This document shows, in pieces, positions 52,270-63,976 of a DNA stretch of 64,000 nucleotides. The translations under genes and the position numbers were made by a program. Source of the DNA: Larimichthys crocea. Its lineage: Eukaryota; Chordata; Actinopteri; Sciaenidae. The notes beneath the pieces were generated by a model. It had not been told where the DNA came from, did no database searches, and saw nothing but the letters and a program-made list of their open reading frames with translations. The DNA lies in contig NC_040027.1 of NCBI RefSeq assembly GCF_000972845.2, positions 10,717,760 to 10,781,759 of the forward strand, written 5' to 3'. The number at the start of each line of letters is the position of its first letter. The first letter of the stretch is position 1.

Positions 52270-52827
52270 AAGGTGTATTCTAACATTTATGTCATCCAAT
52301 GAATGTTACTAACATCTTGAAGAAAAGAAGCTAGTGAACCTTTATCGTAATTCTGATGATTATTAAAATGCACATCGTGTGGTTCACGCAGGCATGAGCA
52401 TCGATGGCAGCTTTACACATGTGAAAGCACTGTTCATCCTGCCGTGGCAGTACAGTTCACAGAGTACTTGTTGGGAAATTCTCTGAAATAAGGCGACATC
52501 ATGCACAAAGGATTAAAGCGACACAAAATTCAGGTAACGGCTGTAAAGCTGCAAGCTTAATTAGGGTCGCAGACACATTTCTGTTTGCGCTCATGTCAAC
52601 AAACGAGTCTATCGAGCTGCGTTATCTACTGGAAGAAAACAGACCGCTCCCATCCGGCTACACTTTTCAGAAACCTTGTAAACGTCTTCCCCTCTGAACT
52701 CCTCCCTTCACCCCACAAACCCCCGAGGCGCTGTGATAAAAATCAATGTCCCGACAGATTTCTCCTTTTGAAATCTAAAGCGAAGGGTAAAAAAAAGGTC
52801 TCGTGTTCCTCCAGTTGTCACACGAAG

Positions 52828-52846
52828 AGAGAGAGAGAGAGAGAGA
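52828..52846 (+). repeat. (GA)n microsatellite
   Basis: A short run of about nine GA units. Confidence 0.85.
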
Positions 52847-53929
52847 TGAATCTTATTCGGGAACTGAAGAGCGCTGACAAAAAAGAAAAGAAACAAGAGC
52901 TCAGCCTGAGAGTGAGTAAAAAGTGAGCTTAGCTGACTGGCTTAGCTGACAAATCCCCAAGCAGTGCAGAGATGACTGCTCAGATACATCTCTATCAAGC
53001 GTCTGTTGCCAAACATCCAGGTGAAGATGCATCAGATAGATCAGATCTCGGGGTGAGAGAGGCAGGCTCGACATGAGAGCGCTGTCAAAGTCGGTTAACG
53101 GCGGAATGAATCGAGAAGGAAAAACTTATCTTGTTTAAGGGGGAGTTCCTGTTTAAAGTTACAACAATCTGCATTTTCCCATGAATGAATGTCACTGTTA
53201 CGCCCTGACAATGCGACTTAGTGATGGGCCAGAACAAAAGAAATGTGCTCAAAAGAGTTAGTTTAAAGTTGGCTACAGTGAAACTACGCTGCAATCTTTT
53301 AGCTGCTGACAAAAAGAAAGCAGTCAGCAATGACACAGCAGGTACGGCGTTCCCAACAGATACTGTAGATAAACAGCACAGTGGTCAGAGACGGGAAGAT
53401 GGATCGTTAATAGTTCAAGGAGTCAAACACGAGGCGGGACTTTTCTGCCGAATCCAAAAATATTTACACACTTTCTTTGTAGTGTCTGTGATCGATGTTA
53501 AATCGATTTTTAATTTCAGATCAGCCGGGTAATTTGAGACATTTGGAGGACGACCTAAAAATGAGATAACAAACCAATTAAAATCTGCGCGTACGTCTCC
53601 TGGAAACATCAGCAGAGAATGATTTTACATCAGCGCCTCAGGACCCCAATGTGTTTCAACGTTTAACAAATCGGGCAGGAAAAAAAGGCAGCCAAGGAAA
53701 CGTTTCTCAGAACAGTCAGACCAGACTGCGTGATGTGTGACACCTGTAGAGGTAGCGGTGCAATCCCAGTACTGTGTTTTTATCACATAACGGAGACACC
53801 AGGGGCAAAGTTGACACGGTGCAGTGAGAATTTCTGCAGCTTTCGAAGACACTGAGGTCAGATCTGCACTTTACAAACCTGCTGGGGGCAAATTACACTC
53901 TGGAGCTACTCACTGTACAACTGCAATGA

Positions 53930-54167
53930 TTAGTCCATGCAATGATCGTCAACTTAAATCAACCTGCAACTGTTTTGATCATCAAATATGTCAACACTTT
54001 CAGATTTAAGCTTCTCAAACGTGAATATTTTCAGATTTCTTTAAAGTGAATTTCTTTGGGCTGTGGACAAAACAAAACATCTGAGGACGGACCAGACTAA
54101 TGTAAGAATTAAGAAAATTATCAACTGATTAATTCATAATTAAAATAATAATTAGTTGCAGCCCTCG
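53930..54167 (-). repeat. MITE-like repeat, TGCAGC family, copy 3
   Basis: CCTGCAACTGTTTTGATCAT, AAGCTTCTCAAACGTGAATA, TTTCTTTGGGCTGTGGACAA and AACAAAACATCTGAGGAC are followed by ATAATTAGTTGCAGCCCTC at the right end. This is the complete family order in the orientation opposite to copies 1 and 2. Confidence 0.7.
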
Positions 54168-55021
54168 GGACTTGCTCGATACTTTATAGGGAGAAGTTTT
54201 GTTGGTGAAGGTTTTGAAATTAAAAACAAATGCTCAATATTGATGCTGGGAAATATAGTTTACATATAAATGAACGCTTAATGGTAACATATGAATAATT
54301 TAAACAAGAGAAAAACATTTCTAGCTCGTCAAATACCGACACTTACGTTGGGTTTCCATGAACAGGTGGACCTGAACCTCACCACAGTGAGTTTAATCGA
54401 GCTCCTCTCGTCAGCTGTGATAGTAACGTTTATTGTTCCGTGATAAAACATCAAAATGTCGTGATTTGTATTTGTTATATTTTAATGTCTCAATCATCAC
54501 GTATCAGTCGAGCTCTAGATGTTACATAAAACACTGAGCTGTCGGAGGAACGCACACGCAGAGAGTGATGATTCATCTTTTTATTGAAATATTCTGTCAA
54601 ACTGAGAAAATCTGAATGAAATCCCTGAAAAAGAAGCAGGCAGAACATTCCTGCCGTCATTACAAGACGATCCATCACTCATCTGACAAAAAAAGTCACG
54701 TTTAACCTGCTGCAGCCTCGTCCTCATCGCCAAAATATAACCAGGTTACACACAGGTGTGCACAAACAGACATGTATGACAGCCAGAGCTTCATTCATTT
54801 GTGTCTCACTGACCACACACACACACACTCACACTCGCTCTCCTCAGCTAACCTCGTTAATAAGCCCTTCTTGTTAACAGGCTGAGTCTATCGTGCAGGA
54901 GGCTGTGATGTGATGTTTGAGTAATGAAGTGGGCTTGTTTCAGAAGGCCTCGGTCATTTTTCCTTTGATAAATCGCTGCCTGCGAAACACGGCTGTTATA
55001 AATCAAAGGCTAAGAGGCGCA

Positions 55022-55071
55022 TACACACACACACACACACGCACACACACACACAATCACACACAATCACA
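55022..55071 (+). repeat. (CA)n microsatellite, interrupted
   Basis: CA runs broken by CG and CAAT, followed by a (TG)n run near 55130-55142, giving an inverted pair of dinucleotide arrays. Confidence 0.9.
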
Positions 55072-55637
55072 CAGTCACAGGGAATCGATACAATACCGCA
55101 CCTGAGCCACAACAGCCTGTAGGTATGTATGTGTGTGTGTGTGCCAATTTTAGTAAGAGCATCATGTTCAGAAATGAAAGCCAAATCCGTCTGCATTAAT
55201 ATGATCTCCCAGCGTTCACCACTGTTATTGGAAATCTATAAAAGCTCCGGTATCAGTAACATGAAACATACATGCGATGCTGCAGTGTGGATCCAGGAAA
55301 ATATCATGCTGGCCGGTGGAGTCGAGGGCTGCATGCGTGCTTTTAATGTTTGATACATATTGATCCAGGTAATCGACCCTTCCTTTTTTAACTATACTAC
55401 AACGACAGCTGAGCAAGCCTCGATCAACATTGTCCTTTCCTGTTTCTTAGATATGCTATGTGCTAGTTCGTTATAAATTGAATGTCAGCTAACTAATCCA
55501 TGTCAGAGCTGCCAATTTCTTACGCCTCCCGGAAAAAATCCAATCCGGGCAGGACACGTTCTTTTTTTTAAACTCTGTGAGGGCAGGTGGCCACTGTAAC
55601 CCACCCTGAGTTCAGTGGATTACTGTTTCCTGCGTTT

Positions 55638-56192
55638 CAGTAGGGCTGCCACAAACGATTATTTTGATAGTCGACTAATGACTGATTATTTTTTCGATTA
55701 GTCGACTAATCGGATCATGCGTAAATTGACTGTCCCGGAAAGGTGCGGGTGGGTGGGCGCTGTAAAACTCGCGGACGGAGCCGTGAGCCACCTTCGCCCC
55801 AGAGTCTTCCCATGCTGACCCAAAGCCGCCGCGGACAAAATGCGCCCGGCGGAGGCCAGCCAGCGCCGGGGAGAGGTCCCACGAGGGGATCCTCCCGCAC
55901 CGTGCGCCCATCCCTGACCCACCGAGTTGAATCCCAACAAATCGCAACATTGTGAATTCCTGGAGGGTCTGTGTTATGGTATCATTTACGGTACAGTCAG
56001 GCCTGACGCCGATTACCACTAGGGGTGTGTGTGTGTGTGACAGAAAGGCAGACGCGGCAGTGGAAGCTGCAGCCGCAGTTTCGAGAGAAAAGCAAAGTTA
56101 AAAAAAAAATGTGTCGACTACTAAATAAGTTGTCGACGATTTTGTTCGTGGACATAATCGTGACTAATCGACTAATCGTGGCAGCCCTACCG
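55638..56192. mobile_element. hAT-like non-autonomous element (MITE)
   Basis: The left end CAGTAGGGCTGCCAC and the right end GTGGCAGCCCTACCG are inverted repeats with one mismatch. Just inside each end are ATTAGTCGACTAATCG and GACTAATCGACTAATCGTGG. The 555-bp element has a GC-rich core (about 55735-55925) quite unlike its AT-rich neighbourhood and no transposase ORF. No 8-bp target duplication is visible (flanks CTGCGTTT and CACATCAA). The terminal CAG(T)AGGGCTG pattern fits the hAT superfamily. Confidence 0.8.
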
Positions 56193-59100
56193 CACATCAA
56201 TCGCTGAAGAAAATAAAAATATTCTCCGTTCTGAGAAGAAAATAAGAAGGTATGTTCCTGTTACATGAATGTCCTACCATCAATGAAGTAGTCTACTAGC
56301 ACGTTTTGCCAATTTGCTGTTTAGAGAGATTTCTCTGTGCGTGGACAACTTGTGTAACTCGCTATGGTTTGATATCGTTTTAGCACTTCGAACTGGTAAG
56401 ATGCTGAAAGTGGCATTGAAGAGGTCTTCTTCTCTTTCTTCAATTACCACTAAACTCTCCAAATGAATGAGTTCCACAATCCCTGCGAATGTGGTCACAC
56501 CAGTGTTGGGAGATTTTAAGAGTTAAAGGATCAATTTCAGCTCTTTCATTGGACCGTAAAGTCTTAAAAGGATCGGTGGATTTTGATGTGTCAGTTTTAT
56601 TTATGGTGTGATAAAATCTAATAGATAATTAGACTCACCTCATAAGGCTAATTAGGGCCGTTTGCAATGATCTCAAGGTTTGAGCGACAGTTTTAGTGTC
56701 AATCAGCTGCAGTTTACAGCCTTTAAAACGTAGCGCAGTAATTACGGTATTCTCCGTCTATTAGACTAATTGGTTCAAGTGTTACAAGAACGCAGTCTGA
56801 GGTCTGTCTCGACTTTTTTAATAGGAATCCAAAATGGTTTTCAACACTACGAGGAAGATCTGATTGTCTCGACACGTACGGAGCTGACTGTGTGAGCCGG
56901 CAAAGTGAATTAACATCACGACGTGCACTGTAACCTGATGTGCTGGAACCTGTCAGAAGACTGTATTATCAGATACCAGCTGCTCTTTTAATTTGGAAAC
57001 AAGCTATGCACACAATCAGGGTGTTTTTCTTCCATTCCTCACTGCATAGACCGCCTAATGAGCTGATTATAAATATGATATGAGGATAATTGTTCCCAGT
57101 CTAGGTCAGCTAGGAAATAAAACACAGAGTGTGTGGAGTTGAAGGATTGTAATTGTTTGCCTGCTGTCCAAAAAACAGGCAGCAAACTGCCGCTATAATC
57201 CACTTCATCAGGTTTAAACAGAGCCACAGTCGCTCTCCTTTATTTCATCCCCCTAGAGTTCACAGTCTGTGTTGCTCTCCCCCGTTCACCATCTCATCCA
57301 AATATAGCTTGAAGTTTTTTTTCCACTTTTCCACATGGACAGCCACAGAAAATTGGCGAACACACTCCGTGACGGGCGTCTGTTTCTGTTTTAGCGCAGA
57401 GACACGAGAGAATTTGTGTTTTTGTGGGATTTCGGCAGTCGCTGTCCCTGTGACATGACGTCTGTATTCATTCACTTATTCAGCGTGTGTGCTCGTCTCC
57501 GTCAGCCAAGGCTTAAAGGCTGAGGCCTGTGTGTGTGGTGGTGAAAGGCAATCATTAGGTTTGTGTCTTATTTGGTGTCAAACAGTCTTCTGGTGTTAGA
57601 TGACAAACAGACACCAAAGCCCGAACATCTTTGGGATCATTTCTAATCTTTTTAACACTCGTCTTTCCGACTCACTGTTTCTCATTGTTTGGATGTTTTC
57701 TACACGATGACAGCGTAAAGCCTGCAGCGGCAGCCTGTCAGTCAGGCGTCGATGTGAGAATGATTACCGAGCTCCAAGTTTTTCCCTTCGCTTTATGTCA
57801 GAAAACATCTTAATTTGCAGACGCTCCTCGGTTCAGTGTGTCTTTGCTTATAGCTGCAGTGGATGACCTGACTTCAGAGTTCAGCCGTGAACTTAAAGTT
57901 TAAACAAAAGGAAGACTAACGAGGTTATACGAGTGTGTCGCACAAAAAAAAAAAAGCCCAGGTTCATTTTTTCCTCCCGTGACGGCCCCGACCTCAAATC
58001 TTTTTCCAGGATCATGTCGGATTTGGCAAACGCTGAGATAAAGCATGCTTAATTACACAGCATACTGATCGGGCATTATGTTGATTAAAAGTGAGGGTGA
58101 AAAGGTAGCGCTTCATTATCAGGAAAAAGCTGTTGTGTCAGCGCAATCTGTGCGCCCCACATAAAGAGAAACCTCCTGAAACTTTATGGCAATTTGCAAG
58201 ACTTGGCAATTCTTGAACGCATCACAACAAAACAGACTTAATCATCGAGCGGACAGGCAATTTCCTACTGCACTTGTTAAAGTCAAGGTGTGAAATGAAC
58301 AGCTCGGGCCACATTTTTATTCTTTGATGCATTATTTACTATTGAAAAAAAGGGTAAGCGACCCAGTTTATGCATGTATATGAGCATATTTTGAGGTCTT
58401 TTTATGAGAAATGAGGTCACTGAATCAAAAGCGCTTGCCCTGCAATAAAGCGAGCCCAGCTGAGACAGACTGAATAAAACTCTCGCTCTCTCTCACATAA
58501 ACACAGATCTCAAAACAAATCAAGACAGGTCAAATATTTATGTGGTATTTTTGCCTCCGGAGTTTGGACCTCCAGGAAAGTTTGTTTTTTTAAGTACATG
58601 TTGGCGAGTGTGAGTGTGTGTGGAGTGTGGAGCAGAGTCTGGACTTTGAAGCTGGCTGATGCCAAGAGGAAAATGTAGCAGACAAACCATTTAGCCTAAA
58701 AAAGAAAAATGTTTCGGGATGCACCAAACTGACCTCCACTCTGAACCACTGATATGTTAACTCTGCCAATACAGATTCATGATCCAACACCAGTGCTCAC
58801 TCTTTTTATACAAACCTCGCTGTGTGGAACTGATGTGCTCATTTTTAGGTGTGAGGAACTTGAAGCTTTGGATTGCCGTGTTACTAAAATGTAAATTATT
58901 AATAATATTAAAGATGAGAGCACAAAAAATTGAGTTATATCTAATTTAAAATATACTCCAACATCAAAAACAAAAGCTTGAACTTCACGCTATGTTGTCA
59001 AAATGTATGTGTTTTCATCACATATGTATGAGGACGAGCTGAGACCAACGGAGCAATTTACAGAGTTACCTGATAGAAAGAGCCAATCTGTTACCTGGTA

Positions 59101-59496
59101 TGCCGTTAGCTCAGTTATGCGTGCCAATAAGTTAAGTTACCCGACTCTCGGACTGTCTCGGACTCCGTGTTCGGTTTGCTGGAAGATTCCAGTCCAGAAA
59201 GGGTCTCTAAGGTTAATGGGACAGCAGCCAGTAGTCAATTAGGTAAAAAAAAATAGGCTGCTGTAAATGCCAGAAGCAAGAAGAACCCTGCTCGAGCTTC
59301 CATGGGAATGTTAAGGTGCTTTAAGAAGTACCAAATGCAGAATGACTTTTAAAAAAGGGATAATACGTTTCTAAAATTGCATCAGTTTGGCGTCCCTACA
59401 GGCACTGATGATGCCTTCTGGGGCTTTGCGGCAACCACAGAATATTCAGAATATTCACTGATACCTGAATGAGGTATCTTAGGCAGTACTTCTTCA

Positions 59497-59640
59497 AGCT
59501 TTATTTGGCAGAGACAGCTGAAGAGTGACAGGAATGTGGGGAGAGAGAGAGAGAGATGGGGAATGACATGCAGCAAAGGGCCGCAGGTCGGAGCCTTTGT
59601 ACACGGAGCGGATGCTCTACCAACTGAGCTAACCAGTAAC
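59497..59640 (-). repeat. tRNA-derived SINE
   Basis: On the minus strand it starts with TAGCTCAGTTGGTAGAGCAT, a clear tRNA 5' half with A box, followed by CGACCTGCGGCCCTTTGCTG and CATGTCATTCCCC, then CTCTCT repeats. The B-box region has lost bases, so no complete tRNA can fold. It is the same family as 28945-29050. Confidence 0.8.
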
Positions 59641-61252
59641 TGGGCTGTTATTCTGACAGGAACTTTTTGTTTATGACAAGTTTTATTCAACATCTAGCTG
59701 CAAAAGTAAAAGAATCTTAGGGGACTGTCATTCATTTTATTTTATCCGTGACATCTCACTCAATACTTATTTTGTGTTATTCCGTTTCATCTCCCCGTGG
59801 AGGACAAAGCCTTTCGCTGTCCTTGTTTTAAAAACTACACGTTCACTTTTACCAGCTGCTCATTTTATGCTTCATTTTGAATTTGCATTCAAGATCATGA
59901 AGAGAAAGAAAATCTCTGGAGCTCATGCATATACAGATATGCATACAATATGCAAACGCAGAAATAAGAGTGACCCGTTATGCATCCACGGCGTTACTGA
60001 ACAGATCGAAGTGTGCCGGCAGAAAAAAGGAGAAAAGGATGAGAGCGAGAATGAAAACTAAACCAATTAAACGTCACTTGATCGGCTGAAGATGGATGCA
60101 AGAAAAGAAAAAAGGCAAACCAAATGAAGTGAAAGAGATAAGACGCTTGTTCATACATACGAGATGACAGACAGAGAAAGAGAGACATGAAGACGGTTAA
60201 CTCTCCTGCTGAACATGTTGTATTTATGAGATCAGACGTGTCCTAATAATTACTGTAGTTGAATTGCTTATTGATCTTTTTAATAATCTGCAAAGACTAG
60301 TCTATCTGTCGTCTTCAAGGAGGAGACAAAGAACAAACAAGACGTGGACATGACGGGTATTTATAAGAACTTGGACACTTTGAAAGTCTCTTTTGAGAAA
60401 GTCCTTCTCGGCTTTCACCAGTACTACAAAGTGAACACATCTGGAAAATCTCTGAAAACCTTTTTCATTAACTTCGCCCTCTTATCCTCCCTCCTTCACC
60501 ACTTCAGCGCAACCACTCCTCCACGCCTCACACTCATCTTCTACTCACCGCCTCTCCATTAAGTGTTATTTTCCACTCCCCCCACTCTTTTTTAAAAATC
60601 AGCGACATGCCAGCGTTAGCTTTTAGAAAACAGGACGCTGTTTTCTTTCTTTAGAAATAATAAAAACATCGCCGTGTCGTGCGCACTAATAGAGAGAATA
60701 ATTAGAGATTTAGAGCTACAAATGGACCGTGTAGGCAGTTTGTTTGGCCAGCTGCTGCTTCCAGCTTCAGGAACAAACCTTTAATCTCAACTTTTAAGCC
60801 GACGTGTGACAATTAGTGACAACTGAGCAAACTCTATCTGCTGAGGAAGACTGTGCGATACAATCGAAAGCTCCAGAACAGCTAAAGAAGGAGCTTGTAG
60901 GATTCTTATTTGAACTCAGCGACAGGTTAGTTAAACTTCTGCCTTCCCATTACGTTCCACACTCTGACCACATTCACTTTCCCTCAGGCACAGTGGACCC
61001 ACGATCTATCCTTTGCTCTGTGGATAGTAAGATAGACAGGGACTAGCCTACGGCCAGAGAAGCTACAATACAATAAGTGGTGGCAATAAATCCCAAAAGG
61101 TATGTGCTTCTGGAACCTTTCTACTCTTTTGACTTGAGAATGACAAAATAATCTCAACCCAAAGGTCGATTTTTGTAGTTTTTCATGAGTTTTCAACCTT
61201 AACTTACAATAACTAGCTTCAGTTAAAAAAAACCAACAATTTCAGGGACTTT

Positions 61253-61253
61253 C

Positions 61254-61301
<48 letters not shown>

Positions 61302-61316
61302 CAGACAGACAGACAG
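61253..61316 (+). repeat. (GAAA)n-(GACA)n compound microsatellite
   Basis: About eleven AAGA/GAAA tetranucleotide units run directly into four GACA units. Confidence 0.95.
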
Positions 61317-61654
61317 GTTTGTAAAAAGTCACAAATCAAAAGACCTCACGTGTCTATTCTTCAGTTGTCCACGTCTGTATTTGATTTTCTTCCTCTCAAG
61401 TTCACAAACTTTGAAGGACTCAAAGGAACCGTGATGAAAGGAGCACGTTAAACATGTCAGGTCACACCTCAAATGAAGTAACTCAAGCATACAGATGTGT
61501 GAATACACACAACAAAGCAGATCAGCTCATTGGAAACAACACTGCAGTGTTGAGTGTAAACACCTCAGAGCGCACACCGATCAATCAGCCTATCTCTCTG
61601 CTTTTTCATGCTCTGACCCTTCAAGTCACGGACTCAACAAGATCTCTGAAGGTG

Positions 61655-62165
61655 TGCCGTCGTATCTGGCAGCAAGACGTTAGGCTTGATGTTCATGTTC
61701 TGTAAGTTGCGAGGTGGGACCTCCGTGGATCGGACTTGTTTGTCCAGAACGTCCAAAGCCAACACCATGAACTTGCTGTTGTGCTCTTTCTATCTTCTTT
61801 CTATCAGAACCGTGAACTTTTCCAGCAGTTTGACCTTCAGTAGCTTGTCTTGATTGGAGGACATGGACCACCCTTCAGTTCTTCATGTGCATCAATGAGC
61901 CTTGGCCGCATGACCCCAACACTAAGTCAGCGTTTCTCCTTCATTGGACCAAGAACTTACAGACCAGGAGCATCCTAAAAGAGCTGCAGTTCTGGAGATG
62001 TTCTGACTGAGTTGTCCATTTGCTCGTGCTTCTAACACGTCAGATTTGAGGACAAAATGTTCACTTGCAGCCTAATGCATCCCACCAACTGACAGCTGCC
62101 ATGATAACGAGATAATCAGTGTTATTTACCTCTCCTGTCCTGCGTCAGTCATAATGTTGTCATGC
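61655..62165 (-). mobile_element. Tc1/mariner-like relic, internally deleted
   Basis: The phrases CAAGACGTTAG, CTGTAAGTTGCGAGGTGGGA, GTGGATCGGACTTGTTTGTC, GTGCATCAATGAGCCTTGGC, AAGAGCTGCAGTTCTGGAGA, GAGGACAAAATGTTCACTTG and AACGAGATAATCAGTGTTAT occur in the order of a very abundant fish Tc1-like element read from its non-coding strand. The full element would be over 1 kb, so most of the middle is missing. The right end GTCATAATGTTGTCATGCGT resembles the family terminus but is degraded. No intact transposase remains. Confidence 0.8.
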
Positions 62166-63685
62166 GTACATGCAGTCACACACTGCTTGGTCTAACGCCG
62201 TAAACAACAAGGTCAGATTAAGGCAGGTAAAACTGGACTTAATGAATCAATAATGAACTGCAAATTAATATTTGAGCTTCTCGTTCAGGGGGAACAGAAA
62301 ATCTGTTGGACTCCATCGTCTCCTGTTTAAAATGCAAAGTATTTCTCAGTGTAAAATTGGTGGGAAATGAAAACAGTGAGCCTTAAAGTCGAAATGAAAT
62401 GCAGCTGTTTCTATAAGACGGAGAATAATTGTGTAAAGATGACAAACAGAAAGAGGCAGAACTGACTCAGTGCCACAACAAGCCCTTCCTCCCGAAGACA
62501 AATCACCTTCTCCTGCTCTGTATACTGATCAGTGTCTGTGTGTTTTCAAGATACCCAGGAGGATGTGCTCTGTCTTCAAATGCAGAAACACACCGCAAGG
62601 TCATGCTCACACACACACACAGACACACATAGTCAGACACACACAATGCCCAGAGGCGGTGGAAAACAGTGAGTGGGCAGAGGGAAGGAAAACAAGAACT
62701 GAACCGTCTTCATCTTCATTTACATTCAATTGAGAGAGGGTTTATGGCAGCAGCTGCAGCGGGAGAAGGCTGGATCAGTGTGTGGGGGGGAAAGAAACAA
62801 ACGCAGACACAAACTGAAGCACTTACGTCCTCGGGAAATGCAATCTCTTTAAGTGTTAGCAATGGTAATAACACATTGCAGCGCTATGCCCTCTGAATCC
62901 TTTTAATACAGCTGAGGACTGAGATGATCAATATATTGAATGAGTCAAAAATATAGTGGATTGCTTCTTCTTCGCACGAGGAAAGTTATAAACGGTGGAA
63001 GACAAAAAGGGAGTCAAATTAAAACGCCTGCAACACCTTTTCATGATCAGCCGAGACAGTTCATCCAATAATCGTGGCAGCCGTACTGCCCATTTCTCCA
63101 GTTAGACACGTTTTTTCTCTGAGCTGCACGGCCACAGTTAACAGCTAATGGTGATTTCGGACACAATTACAGGCCCGTAGTACGAATGTGCCATTCTGCT
63201 GCCAGTTTCCTCTTGCCAAACAACTTATCTACTGTTGCAATCCCATTTCAGGTTGATCGGTGTTGCGGAAGCTATGGGCAAAGGCTAACACCTCCTATTT
63301 ATTTTCAAGCGATTTGAAGGTGTCGGAAAGTTCAAGAATTCGTTTTTTTAAGAACTACTAGCGACAGAACGTGAAGAGGTAACACCAGTGTTGTGTTAAA
63401 GATCTGTCCGACATGAGGATGCCTGGTGAATCTGGCCTCAGCAGCCCGTGGGAAGCTGTGGAAACAGAGCCGGAGCTTCTTGAAGGAGTAAAAACAGGAT
63501 TTCTTGAGAGAAACATAAGCGTGTTTGTATTTTACTAAGAGCTGAAGTTAGCACTTCATTACTCCAATCATGCAACAAAAGTTGTTTGCTTGTCGTCTTG
63601 CAGACAGATTTAAAGTATGAGCTTCTCCCCCATCATGACGTAATTACTGCAGCATCACTTACTGCAATCAAATCCCAGCTAAATG

Positions 63686-63976
63686 TGTTTATTTTGGGTT
63701 CACACCACAGTGACGTTAGTGAGTGGGGTTCAACAGTTCACAGCTACTCGCCCAAATAAACACAAATGATCCTGCGGTCATATTGTAGCTACTTGGCATC
63801 CCTGTTACGAGAGTTTGCAAAGTTCACTGCACATTTTTTGAGGACACTGCAAGGTTTATGACACATGAAAACAATCTAGTGTCATCCCATCTTTGGGGAG
63901 GAGGAGGAGGAGGAGATGAAAAGCTGCCTCCTGTTGTGTTGTGGAGCCTGGAATTACACATGACTCCTTTAAAAAG
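63686..63976 (+). repeat. dispersed repeat, partner of the copy near 27 kb
   Basis: Starts GTTTATTTTGGGTTCACACC, has GTTCACAGCTACTCGCC, and ends with a (GAG)n run, GGAGATGAAAAGCTGCCTCC, GCCTGGAATTACACATGACT and CCTTTAAA. The same blocks occur at 26926-27073, where the middle is shorter. Confidence 0.65.

Noticed and set aside
59590..59635. Possible tRNA gene on the minus strand
   Set aside because: Only the 5' half (D arm and A box) is tRNA-like. The T arm is lost and the following sequence is a SINE body.
63061..63090. ATCGTGGCAGCCGTAC, similar to the end of the hAT-like MITE at 56192
   Set aside because: Only about 15 bp match with mismatches, and no second terminus or internal block is nearby. 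Chance or an unresolvable fragment.
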